Shown here piece by piece: positions 1 to 7,074 of a stretch of 64,000 nucleotides of DNA. A program made the position numbers and the translations under genes. The stretch lies in the NCBI GenBank assembly GCA_031430575.1, contig JANPBT010000037.1, forward strand, positions 1 to 64,000. Direction: 5' to 3'. The notes beneath the pieces were generated by a model, which was not told where the DNA came from, did no database searches, and saw only the letters and a program-made list of their open reading frames with translations. This stretch comes from JANMDS01 sp031430575 (GTDB taxonomy: Bacteria > Pseudomonadota > Gammaproteobacteria > Burkholderiales > Casimicrobiaceae). How positions within the stretch are numbered: the first letter of the stretch is position 1; each line of letters opens with the position of its first letter.

Positions 1-618
1 CTACCAAACGTTCAACAGCCTGAACCTAATTTGGCGCAGTTAACAAACCATGATTTGACAAAAAAATTAAAGAAAAAAATACACTTTACAAAATCTGGTA
101 CGAAAATTACGAAAGAATACGATCACCTCGGTCGAATTGCCGCAATTTCAATTAACCGGAAGACGGTGCTTGCGTTTTATGCGACTCCTGAAGATCGAAA
201 TCCTAGCGGGCATACGGTAATTGATAACGATGATCGAAGCCCAGAGCGGGGGAAATATTCTAGAGATGATCAGGCTAAACTTTACGAGGATCAAGAGGTA
301 GATCCCGAACTGTACAGCTCAGAATTTTGGGCAGCTATTTGGGAATGGGAAATGGAGAACGAGATGTGGGGCTTCTGGGCGCCAAGCCCCCCGCCGACTC
401 CAACACCCCCTCCTCCTCCTCCGTGTAGCAAAGACGATTGCCAAACTGCATGCGCTGGGATAGCGGGTTTACAAGCGGTCGAGTGCACACTCATAGGTGC
501 GCTCTATTCCCTAGCGTTCACGCCAGGGGTCGGCTTAGGAGTAGGCGTGGCGTGTTCGGTCGGAATAATTCCTGCAGGAATGGCATGCCTTAATCAATGC
601 AATCGTTTTTGCAGATAG
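1..618 (+). CDS. C-terminal part of a YD-repeat-like protein with Cys-rich hydrophobic tail (5' cut by window edge)
   Basis: The frame is open from base 1, so the TTG at 31 need not be the start and the protein probably continues to the left. The visible 205 residues begin with a basic stretch and a YD-repeat-like segment (EYDHLGRIAAIS). An acidic region, a tract of about 15 residues rich in Pro and Thr, and a tail of about 65 residues follow. The tail has eight cysteines and two Gly/Ala/Val-rich hydrophobic stretches. YD repeats belong to Rhs-type and other polymorphic toxin proteins whose variable C-terminus carries the effector; that role is inferred. The tail matches no toxin family I recognise. 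The small membrane protein 17 bases downstream would be the natural immunity candidate. GC is lower than in the neighbouring metabolic genes and no copy of the ACCTGCGGCGCAG word is present, consistent with accessory DNA. Confidence 0.6.
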   Translation, partial: LPNVQQPEPNLAQLTNHDLTKKLKKKIHFTKSGTKITKEYDHLGRIAAISINRKTVLAFYATPEDRNPSGHTVIDNDDRSPERGKYSRDDQAKLYEDQEVDPELYSSEFWAAIWEWEMENEMWGFWAPSPPPTPTPPPPPPCSKDDCQTACAGIAGLQAVECTLIGALYSLAFTPGVGLGVGVACSVGIIPAGMACLNQCNRFCR

Positions 619-635
619 CCTGAGAGGATACGAAA

Positions 636-920
636 ATGAAGCTCGATTACCTTAACGCGATTAAAGTGATTTTGATCTTGTTGCCTTTTTTTGCGTTCGT
701 TACAAACGGGTTTTGGATGCCAACAAAAATTTCCCGAATGCTCGTAACGCTTGCTATCGGCGGATTACTCTGGTTAGCCATTTACCTAACTGTTGATTCA
801 ATTTTTGATGCAATGTTGTTGTTTGGTCTTTGGACTTCAGTATTTATTAGCGGTCTGATGCCTGAGCTAAACCGAGTATTTCGGGAGCGCCGATCTAAGC
901 GCTCAGGTCTTCGAAGTTAA
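636..920 (+). CDS. Small membrane protein, possible partner of the upstream protein
   Basis: A 94-residue protein with three predicted membrane segments (roughly residues 8-26, 33-53 and 56-74) and a basic Arg/Lys-rich C-terminus that should sit in the cytoplasm. The ATG follows a good ribosome binding site (GAGAGGA) about 8 bases upstream and starts 17 bases after the previous stop, so the two genes are probably co-transcribed. I recognise no family. Small multi-pass membrane proteins directly downstream of Rhs-like genes are often immunity proteins; that is inference from position only. The gene ends just before an imperfect inverted pair of the window's repeat word that lies against the convergent pckG gene. 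Confidence 0.55.
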   Translation: MKLDYLNAIKVILILLPFFAFVTNGFWMPTKISRMLVTLAIGGLLWLAIYLTVDSIFDAMLLFGLWTSVFISGLMPELNRVFRERRSKRSGLRS

Positions 921-954
921 GCGACAGTACGCAAAGCCACGGATGGGTACTTAT

Positions 955-1003
955 GCTTGCGGCGCAGTTTTGAGCCAATATCATTCAAAACTGCGTCGCA
1001 GGT
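955..1003. terminator. Inverted pair of the 13-bp repeat word between convergent genes
   Basis: A degenerate forward copy (955-967) and a one-mismatch reverse copy (991-1003) form a 16-bp stem (958-973 with 985-1000, one mismatch) and an 11-base loop. The pair lies between a plus-strand gene ending at 920 and the minus-strand pckG ending at 1025, where a bidirectional terminator is expected. T/A tracts flank the stems on the inner side. Confidence 0.6.
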
Positions 1004-1024
1004 ATTTCTGAGATTAGAGAAAGA

Positions 1025-2896
1025 TTACGCCGCTAATCGCGCTTCCCACTGCGCCTTGGTCTGCGTCAGTTGTGCTGGCAATCGCGTTTTCAATTGCTCA
1101 AACAATTGCGTGTGTAGCGCCAACTCCACGCCCCACAATTTCGCATCCACCGAAGTAATCCCTGCGTATTGTGCGGCGGTGAAGCCCGAGCCCGTCCAGT
1201 TCAAATCTTCGTAACGGGGCGTTACGCCGAGCGCGTGTTCGAGCCCGGTTTTCTTGCCTTCAACGCGCTCTAACATCCAGGCTAACACGCGCATGTTGTC
1301 GCCAAAACCGGGCCAGATGAATTTGCCGTTTTCGTCGGTGCGAAACCAATTGACCGTGAAAATTTTAGGCAGTGTTGCGCCCGCGGCGGTGAGTTTTTCG
1401 CCCAGCGCGAGCCAGTGCCCAATATAGTCACTCATGTTGTAACCGCAAAACGGCAACATCGCGAATGGATCGCGGCGCACGATGCCTTGCGCGCCCGCTT
1501 GCGCTGCGGTCGTCTCGCTGCCCATCGTGGCCGCCATATAAACGCCTTCGACCCAATCGCGGGCTTGCGTTACGAGCGGAACGGTGGTGGAGCGGCGGCC
1601 GCCAAAAATGAAGGCATCAATGGCGACGCCTTTCGGGTCGTCCCATGCGCTATCAAGCGCTGGGTTGTTGGTTGCAGAGACTGTGAAGCGCGCGTTTGGG
1701 TGCGCGGCTTTGCGGCCGTTTTTCCCGTCTGCGGGTGTCCAGTCGTTTCCCTGCCAATCGATTAGATGGGCCGGCGGCTCTTTGGTCATGCCTTCCCACC
1801 ACACATCGCCATCGTCGGTCAGTGCGACATTGGTGAAAATCGTATCGCGCACGAGTGATTCCATGCAGTTTGGGTTGCTCTCGAAGTTGGTGCCGGGCGC
1901 AACGCCGAAATAGCCCGCTTCCGGGTTGATCGCATAAAGCCTGCCATCGGCGCCGGGCTTGATCCAGGCGATGTCGTCGCCAATCGTGGTGACTTTCCAG
2001 CCCTCAAAACCTTTGGGCGGAATGAGCATGGCAAAGTTTGTTTTGCCGCATGCCGAAGGGAACGCCGCGGCGACGTGAAATTTTTTGCCTTGCGGGTTGG
2101 TCACGCCCAAAATGAGCATGTGTTCTGCGAGCCAGCCTTGCGCGCGACCCATCGTTGACGCGATGCGCAATGCGAAACATTTTTTACCCAGCAGCGCGTT
2201 ACCACCGTAGCCCGAGCCGTAGCTCCAAATTTCTTGTGTGGCGGGAAAGTGCACGATGTATTTTGTCGCGTTGCAGGGCCACGTCGTGCCGGTGTCTGCG
2301 TCTTTTTCGCCCATCGAAAGCGGCTTTCCCACGCTATGCACGCACGGCACGAAATGGCCGGTTTCACCGAGCACGTCGTATACCGCTTTGCCCATGCGAG
2401 TCATCATGCGCATGTTGGCCAAGACGTACGGCGAATCAGAAAGCTCCACGCCAATGTGGGCAATCGGTGAGCCGAGTGGGCCCATTGAAAACGGCACCAC
2501 GTAGAGCGTGCGACCTTTCATGCAGCCTGCGAACAATCCGTCAAGCGTGACCCGCATTTCAGCCGGTGCCATCCAATTGTTGGTCGGGCCTGCGTCATCT
2601 TTATTTTCCGAACAAATGAAGGTGCGGTCTTCAACGCGCGCAACATCGGTCGGATCGGAAAGTGCGAGATAGGAATTGGCGCGCTTGGCCTGATTCAATT
2701 TTTTCATCGTACCTGCGGCGCAGAGTTCGCTACAGATGCGGTCGTATTCTGCTTGCGAGCCGTCGGCCCAGTAAATGGCGTTCGGCTGCGTCTGGGCGGC
2801 GATGTCGCGCACCCAGCTCAAAAGTGTGAGGTGGCGAACGTGTGCTGGCGCGTTGACCGACGCCTGCAGCGTTGCGAGTGATTCCAGTTGATTCAT
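1025..2896 (-). CDS. pckG: Phosphoenolpyruvate carboxykinase (GTP)
   Basis: Converts oxaloacetate and GTP to phosphoenolpyruvate and CO2, the entry step of gluconeogenesis; cytosolic. The 623 residues are full length for the GTP-dependent family. The phosphate-binding loop signature FPSACGKTN is at about residues 279-287, and the GTP-family motif FGGRRSTTVPLV is present downstream. The C-terminal third shows the usual FDNMRVLAWMLERVEG-like region (here GDNMRVLAWML). The ATG at 2896 gives the family N-terminus; the next gene upstream ends 457 bases away, so pckG has its own leader. One forward-strand copy of the repeat word (2711-2723) is read antisense as CAAGT at residues 59-63. In this organism the enzyme fits growth on fatty acids, branched-chain amino acids and purine-derived carbon, whose degradation genes surround it. 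Confidence 0.97.
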   Translation of the reverse strand: MNQLESLATLQASVNAPAHVRHLTLLSWVRDIAAQTQPNAIYWADGSQAEYDRICSELCAAGTMKKLNQAKRANSYLALSDPTDVARVEDRTFICSENKDDAGPTNNWMAPAEMRVTLDGLFAGCMKGRTLYVVPFSMGPLGSPIAHIGVELSDSPYVLANMRMMTRMGKAVYDVLGETGHFVPCVHSVGKPLSMGEKDADTGTTWPCNATKYIVHFPATQEIWSYGSGYGGNALLGKKCFALRIASTMGRAQGWLAEHMLILGVTNPQGKKFHVAAAFPSACGKTNFAMLIPPKGFEGWKVTTIGDDIAWIKPGADGRLYAINPEAGYFGVAPGTNFESNPNCMESLVRDTIFTNVALTDDGDVWWEGMTKEPPAHLIDWQGNDWTPADGKNGRKAAHPNARFTVSATNNPALDSAWDDPKGVAIDAFIFGGRRSTTVPLVTQARDWVEGVYMAATMGSETTAAQAGAQGIVRRDPFAMLPFCGYNMSDYIGHWLALGEKLTAAGATLPKIFTVNWFRTDENGKFIWPGFGDNMRVLAWMLERVEGKKTGLEHALGVTPRYEDLNWTGSGFTAAQYAGITSVDAKLWGVELALHTQLFEQLKTRLPAQLTQTKAQWEARLAA

Positions 2897-3127
2897 TTTC
2901 TCAACAACCTTTTTATCGAAGTCTTGAATTCACTGCGCACCATCTTGGTGAGCTTCGCTTAAGGCTGGTAGCCAAGCGTGCAGCGAATAACGGGTGACGC
3001 AAAGTGGCCGATCGCCTGCGTCGCCAGCGCTCCCCGTGAAGCACCGGACGCTCATTATCCGCGCGTAAAAGGGGTTTGTGTATGCTTAATAGGCGATCTC
3101 TGATGCCAGAATCGCATAGCTAACTCA

Positions 3128-3144
3128 TTGTTGCGACGCAACAA
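3128..3144. promoter_or_regulatory. 17-bp palindrome, possible operator
   Basis: TTGTTGCG and CGCAACAA arms flank a single central A. It lies about 235 bases upstream of pckG and 9 bases from a longer perfect palindrome. An operator role is inferred from symmetry and position only. Confidence 0.35.
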
Positions 3145-3153
3145 TTTATTTCG

Positions 3154-3179
3154 GCGCAATGCAATCGATTGCATTGCGC
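3154..3179. promoter_or_regulatory. 26-bp perfect palindrome, possible operator
   Basis: A perfect self-complementary sequence centred on ATCGAT, with outer arms GCGCAATGCA and TGCATTGCGC. It has no loop, so a DNA-binding dimer is more likely than an RNA hairpin. It sits in the long leader upstream of pckG. Confidence 0.4.
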
Positions 3180-3311
3180 TTTCGCCTCAACTTCGATTCG
3201 CAGTGCGCTCAAAAATGCGAACGTAGCATTCATGCGTGAATTGTGGCGGCGTGCGCGATGCGGTTACTCGCCACCTCGGGATGCCAATTTAAGCCCCAAA
3301 AAACGGCCATT

Positions 3312-3324
3312 CTGCGCCGCAGGT
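3312..3324 (-). repeat. Repeat word, reverse copy, intergenic
   Basis: Exact CTGCGCCGCAGGT, followed by ATT as in the extended consensus. It lies 29 bases beyond the 3' end of the HD-GYP gene. Confidence 0.9.
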
Positions 3325-3353
3325 ATTGACGCAAAATGAACGGCGCGTGGCGC

Positions 3354-4964
3354 TCAATAGCCGAAATTCAACACTTCGTGCGGCAGCGCTAAAAACAGCT
3401 TCATGATGTGCGGGTCAAACTGCTTACCAGAGTGAAATGTGAGCTCTGCGATGGCTTCGTCAAAGGATTGCGGGCGCTTATACGGGCGCGCTGACCTGAT
3501 TACGTCGTACACGTCGCAGATTGAGACCAAGCGGGCGATCCGTGGGATTTCCGCTCCAATCAGCCCGCGGGGATAGCCGGTGCCATCCCAGCGCTCATGA
3601 TGGTGCAGCGCGGCCGTTGCCGCCAGCGCCGCCACTGGGTGCTCGTCTTGACTGAGAATACCCGCACCGATCTCGGGATGACGGCGTACGATGGCCATCT
3701 CGGCGGCACTCAGGCGCCCGGGTTTGAGCAAAATTTGATGGCTAATGCCGACTTTGCCAATATCGTGCAATTCTGCTGCGTCTGCATATTGCTGGGCGGT
3801 GATCGCATCGATGCCCATCGCGCGGCTGAAGGCAAAGGCGAGCTTACCCACCCGCGCGCAATGATTACCCGTTTCATCGTCGATCAGCGAGGCCGCGCGC
3901 GCGAGCTGATGCAATGCAGGCAGCGGATGCGAGCGCGCGAGCTGCAGCATGCGCAAAAGGCGCGTATCTGCCGCGTGTGATTGGATGGCGTCTTCGAAAT
4001 CGTTGTGATCAGGCACTACGCTCGCGCTGATGTCAGTCGTCTCGCGGGCAAAACTAGCCGTAGCCTTCGCGCCCGCGTGCATCAGCTGCGAGAGCTCGTC
4101 AATGAGCACGAGCGACTCCGCGTGATGGCCAAGAGCATCGCGGGCACTGATCATTGCCCGCAGGGCGGTATCGATGGAGAGCCCAGTCTTGCGCGCGAGC
4201 TGCAAGCCTTGCTCCAAGCGCGTGAGGCCAACGTCAACATGGCCGTTGACGACTTCGCAAAGCCCGAGCATTTGCATCTCTCGAATCTGGGATACAACGG
4301 CAAGCGGTTGCTCAAACCGGCGCCGGGTCAACATGCGCTCTAGTGCTTGGGCTTTTTGGCCTAATCGGATCATCGCTTCGCAAGAGATGATGTCAAGCCA
4401 AAGACTCGTCTCACCGCGATTTAATTCAGGATAATCTTGATCAGGGATCGCCTCCCACCCTTTTCCAGCGTAAGCGATCGCGCCTTCAAAATCGGATTTG
4501 AGCAGCGCGCAGTAGGCGAGATTGCCCCGGATTGTGCTTAAGATCCGCGGGTCATTGCTCTCTGGGCTTTTTAAGATCTCGGTCAAGCAGGCTTGCGCTT
4601 CGGAGAAAAACCCACCCGCTTGCAGTGCTGCGGCGTAATTTGCACGCGCACGGACGCGATCAAAATCACTCAAATCGGGCAACGTATCAGCGATTTTCTG
4701 CGCTTCGTGGCTCGCGTGTATCGCAGGAAAATAATGATTTGATCGATGAAGGACGATTCCGAGCCGCTGCAGCGCAACGCATAGTAGGCCACGAAAGGAC
4801 GCATCTGAACGCAGCAACTCGCACGCTAACCCCATTTCTTTTACCGCTGCAATCGCGTTACCCGTATTCAGCAGCTCGCGTGCGTCTGCCATGAGTTGCG
4901 AGGCTTGCGCCTGCGTTGTGAGCTGAGATGAAATCATCAAATTAGGCGGAAAATTTAATTTCAT
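3354..4964 (-). CDS. HD-GYP domain cyclic-di-GMP phosphodiesterase with helical-repeat N-terminus
   Basis: The C-terminal domain (about residues 350-530) carries the full HD-GYP set: HDIGK at residues 400-404, HHERWDGTGYPRG at about 455-467, and the downstream IPRIARLVSICDVYDV and RPYK segments. Proteins with this set hydrolyse c-di-GMP to pGpG or GMP and lower biofilm or sessile signalling. The first 320 residues are alpha-helical with TPR-like repeats (for example LREMQMLGLCEVVNGHVDVGL) and probably bind a partner or ligand. No response-regulator receiver, signal peptide or membrane segment is seen, so it should be cytosolic. It is a single-gene unit. No repeat word lies inside it, unlike many of its neighbours. 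Confidence in the catalytic class is high; the input is unknown. Confidence 0.9.
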   Translation of the reverse strand: MKLNFPPNLMISSQLTTQAQASQLMADARELLNTGNAIAAVKEMGLACELLRSDASFRGLLCVALQRLGIVLHRSNHYFPAIHASHEAQKIADTLPDLSDFDRVRARANYAAALQAGGFFSEAQACLTEILKSPESNDPRILSTIRGNLAYCALLKSDFEGAIAYAGKGWEAIPDQDYPELNRGETSLWLDIISCEAMIRLGQKAQALERMLTRRRFEQPLAVVSQIREMQMLGLCEVVNGHVDVGLTRLEQGLQLARKTGLSIDTALRAMISARDALGHHAESLVLIDELSQLMHAGAKATASFARETTDISASVVPDHNDFEDAIQSHAADTRLLRMLQLARSHPLPALHQLARAASLIDDETGNHCARVGKLAFAFSRAMGIDAITAQQYADAAELHDIGKVGISHQILLKPGRLSAAEMAIVRRHPEIGAGILSQDEHPVAALAATAALHHHERWDGTGYPRGLIGAEIPRIARLVSICDVYDVIRSARPYKRPQSFDEAIAELTFHSGKQFDPHIMKLFLALPHEVLNFGY

Positions 4965-5034
4965 TTGAATATCTAAACAACATTATTTTTGGGGTAACGC
5001 ATCTGATATTACACTCAAAAAGTAGTTAAAAAAC

Positions 5035-5119
5035 TGAAGTATTCATTTGAAGTATTGAATTGCCATGAAGTCTATGCTTTTATGATTATCAGATGTAAAG
5101 TTTTTCCGTAAAGTGAAGT
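5035..5119 (+). promoter_or_regulatory. Cluster of TGAAGT direct repeats upstream of a small peptide gene
   Basis: TGAAGT occurs four times on the plus strand, at 5035, 5048, 5066 and 5114. The first two extend to TGAAGTATT and are 13 bases apart. They lie in the AT-rich 218-base region between the divergent HD-GYP and peptide genes. A regulator-binding array is possible; no clear -35/-10 pair could be fixed. Confidence 0.35.
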
Positions 5120-5182
5120 CATTGGATTAAAACCCCTTCGCAATTCAACTTCAAATAATTCTTTTTCCTGGAGAAATTCAAA

Positions 5183-5329
5183 ATGAATAACGCTACCGTG
5201 ATCGCAGTTGCACAGAATACACAAGACCTCGCAGAACTGCAACAAGCGCATGCAGTTGCGCCAGCCGTATTGTTGAAAGATATTGAACTCGCACGCGTCG
5301 GTGGCGGCGACTGCCTCTACACTTGGTAG
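5183..5329 (+). CDS. 48-residue peptide with double-glycine leader and six-residue putative core
   Basis: ATG is preceded by CTGGAG about 10 bases upstream and the frame ends in TAG just before a strong terminator, so this has the layout of a real short gene. The C-terminal half matches the double-glycine leader pattern recognised by C39-type peptidase/ABC exporters. Counting back from Gly42 as -1 there is Leu at -12, Glu at -8, Leu at -7, Val at -4 and Gly at -2. Cleavage after GGG would release only DCLYTW, with one Cys and two aromatic residues. The function of such a peptide (signal, bacteriocin-like or modified peptide) is unknown. No exporter, peptidase or modification enzyme is encoded nearby. 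It lies divergent from the HD-GYP gene and convergent with the glycine-rich protein. Confidence 0.6.
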   Translation: MNNATVIAVAQNTQDLAELQQAHAVAPAVLLKDIELARVGGGDCLYTW

Positions 5330-5346
5330 GCAATGCATCAGTGCGA

Positions 5347-5377
5347 ACAAAAAGCCGCGTTGAACGCGGCTTTTTGT
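5347..5377. terminator. Rho-independent terminator (bidirectional)
   Basis: Stem ACAAAAAGCCGCGTT / AACGCGGCTTTTTGT with a two-base centre, A-rich on one side and T-rich on the other. It begins 17 bases after the peptide stop and can also end transcripts of the convergent glycine-rich gene that stops at 5398. Confidence 0.9.
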
Positions 5378-5397
5378 TGGGCAAAACAAACGAAAGC

Positions 5398-6150
5398 TTA
5401 GCTCCCGCACCCGCCGCCACCGCCGTCTCCACCACCGCCATCCCCACCGGAATCACTTCCGCCGCCATCGTCTTGGCTGCCGCCCCAAGCCGCGCCGCGT
5501 CCTTCACCGCCATCGCCGCAGTGACCAAAACAGACGCCCGCATCCGCAGCGGTTGATCCACTACTGTGCGCGCTCGCCGTTGAAGTGCGCAGCCGTTGTG
5601 CCTCCGCCTCGATTTCGATCATGGTGAGTTGAAACGGGAACTCGGCACTGACCGCGCCCGTAACCGCAAAAAGACTCGCGATGCCGCCCAACCGTGCGAG
5701 CGACGCTGGCGCAAGCTGCTCGAGATCAGCGCGCGCGGCTTGCGTAGCAAGATACGATCGGGCGCTGGCGGCGCGCTGGGCTTCACGCGTAGCCGATTGC
5801 GACGCCGGCGCGGGCACATGGTGCAGCATTTGCCCAAAAGCGCGCTCGCAAAAGCGCGCGTAGTCGGCGGTATTTAAGATAAATTCATGCCAGAGCGCAT
5901 CGACGTCTTGCGACGGCATTGCCAGATGGGGCAGCGTATCGCCCTTGCGCGTATGCAGATGATGGGCATGGGCGACGAAGTAATTTTTGAGGCCGCGCCG
6001 CGCGTCTGGCAGCGCGGTATCGTCAAGAAAGCGTTGCGCCCGTTCGATCACGTGCAGTGGAAACGAGTAAGTCGCGATATAGTGAGCCGCTTCAATGAAG
6101 CGGGCTTGGCGCTTTGATTTGCTGCGAGTGCTGATGAACGATTTAAACAT
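5398..6150 (-). CDS. Glycine-rich-domain protein, unknown function
   Basis: A 250-residue protein in three parts. The N-terminal 100 or so residues are helical and contain SQDVDALWHEFILNTADY followed by FCERAFGQMLHHVP, a pattern found in bacterial and plant glycine-rich-domain-containing proteins; I recognise the pattern but know no established biochemical role. A helical Ala-rich middle with a hydrophobic stretch (about residues 153-172) follows. The last 45 residues are almost only Gly, Asp and Ser with a few Cys and end in GGGGGCGS. No clear signal peptide is seen. It is a monocistronic unit convergent with the small double-glycine peptide gene, sharing its terminator. Whether the two are functionally linked is unknown. 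Confidence 0.65.
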   Translation of the reverse strand: MFKSFISTRSKSKRQARFIEAAHYIATYSFPLHVIERAQRFLDDTALPDARRGLKNYFVAHAHHLHTRKGDTLPHLAMPSQDVDALWHEFILNTADYARFCERAFGQMLHHVPAPASQSATREAQRAASARSYLATQAARADLEQLAPASLARLGGIASLFAVTGAVSAEFPFQLTMIEIEAEAQRLRTSTASAHSSGSTAADAGVCFGHCGDGGEGRGAAWGGSQDDGGGSDSGGDGGGGDGGGGGCGS

Positions 6151-6228
6151 AGCCTTATTCCTTTCTTGTTATTGTTAAGGGTCTTTTTGATTTGTTGATA
6201 GTTTAGAAAATTCCGCTCGATTTGATTT

Positions 6229-6241
6229 ACCTGCGGCGCAG
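6229..6241 (+). repeat. Repeat word, forward copy, intergenic
   Basis: Exact ACCTGCGGCGCAG followed by TTTTT, in the 109-base divergent gap between the glycine-rich gene and pepE, 18 bases before the pepE start. Confidence 0.9.
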
Positions 6242-6259
6242 TTTTTATGAAAGTGTTGT

Positions 6260-6958
6260 ATGCACGCCATTTTATTTTCGAATTCTAAAAACCCGGACGA
6301 CGCTTATTTAGCGCATACGCATCTCACGCTAAAAAAAACGCTAAAGCGCGGGGCACGCGTGGCGTTTGTGCCCTTCGCAGGGACGAGCATCGGCTGGGAT
6401 GAATATCTGCAGCGGGTGCGCGTTGCGCTGCAGCCGTTGAAGCTCGAAATCGAAAGCGTGGCCGACGCAAAAAAACCGTCAGCGCTCCTTGCCGATGCCG
6501 ATGCCGTGATGGTCGGTGGCGGCAATACATTTCGGTTGCTTGCCGAAATGCGTGCGCGCAAGTTATTAAGCCCAATAGCCCGCGCCGTCAATACCTGCGG
6601 CGCAGTTTTTATTGGCTGGAGTGCTGGCAGTAATCTCGCCAGCCCGACGATTTGCACCACCAACGATATGCCCATCGTTGATCCAAAAGGCTTCAAAGCG
6701 CTCGGGCTCATTCCATTTCAAATAAACCCGCATTACAACAACGCGCTACCGCCCGGTCATCAAGGCGAGACCCGCAATCAACGCATCGCGGAATTTTTAG
6801 CCTTGAATCCACGCCGCACGGTGATCGGCTTACCCGAAGGCGATTGGCTGCAAGTGCGCGATGAAAGGATCTCGCTGCACGGCCCGTACGATGCCGTGCT
6901 ATTCAATGCCAAATCTGCGCCGCAGGTATTGAAGGTGGGCAGGCTGAAAATAGAATAA
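6260..6958 (+). CDS. pepE: Peptidase E (alpha-aspartyl dipeptidase, family S51)
   Basis: Cytosolic serine peptidase that cleaves dipeptides with N-terminal aspartate. The 232 residues match the usual length (about 230). The nucleophile elbow GWSAGSN places Ser121 where family members have their catalytic serine (GWSAGAN in enteric enzymes). VMVGGGNTF lies ahead of it, and INPHYNN supplies the expected His near residue 158. Two copies of the repeat word lie inside: 6593-6605, read as NTCGAV immediately before the active-site strand, and 6915-6927, read as SAPQV near the C-terminus. Transcribed alone; its end is followed by an inverted repeat pair. Confidence 0.9.
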   Translation: MHAILFSNSKNPDDAYLAHTHLTLKKTLKRGARVAFVPFAGTSIGWDEYLQRVRVALQPLKLEIESVADAKKPSALLADADAVMVGGGNTFRLLAEMRARKLLSPIARAVNTCGAVFIGWSAGSNLASPTICTTNDMPIVDPKGFKALGLIPFQINPHYNNALPPGHQGETRNQRIAEFLALNPRRTVIGLPEGDWLQVRDERISLHGPYDAVLFNAKSAPQVLKVGRLKIE

Positions 6959-7006
6959 TGTCGGGGCGAACAGGGATGGAAGCTGCGCAAAGCCGCGCGC
7001 AATGAA

Positions 7007-7059
7007 TACCTGCGGCGCAGATAAAGGTTCATAAAGAGCCCTCATCTGCGCCGCAGGTA
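7007..7059. terminator. Perfect inverted pair of the repeat word between convergent genes
   Basis: TACCTGCGGCGCAGAT (7007-7022) and its exact complement (7044-7059) can form a 16-bp stem with a 21-base loop. It lies between pepE (plus, ending 6958) and a minus-strand dehydrogenase ending at 7075. Confidence 0.7.
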
Positions 7060-7074
7060 GCATCAAAACTGAAT

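Larger units (their letters stand above)
2897..3353. other. 457-base intergenic region upstream of pckG
   Basis: No convincing gene or structural RNA is visible. The stretch holds the pckG leader on the minus strand, two adjacent palindromes (3128-3144 and 3154-3179) and one exact reverse copy of the repeat word at 3312-3324 near the end of the HD-GYP gene. It is the most likely place for pckG control elements. Confidence 0.5.

Noticed and set aside
391..426. C/T-rich Pro-coding tract as a simple repeat or regulatory site
   Set aside because: It is explained by the Pro-rich linker of the YD-repeat-like protein.
2897..3353. tRNA or small RNA in the pckG leader
   Set aside because: No cloverleaf with a T-loop or anticodon stem could be drawn; the palindromes are loop-free and better explained as protein sites.
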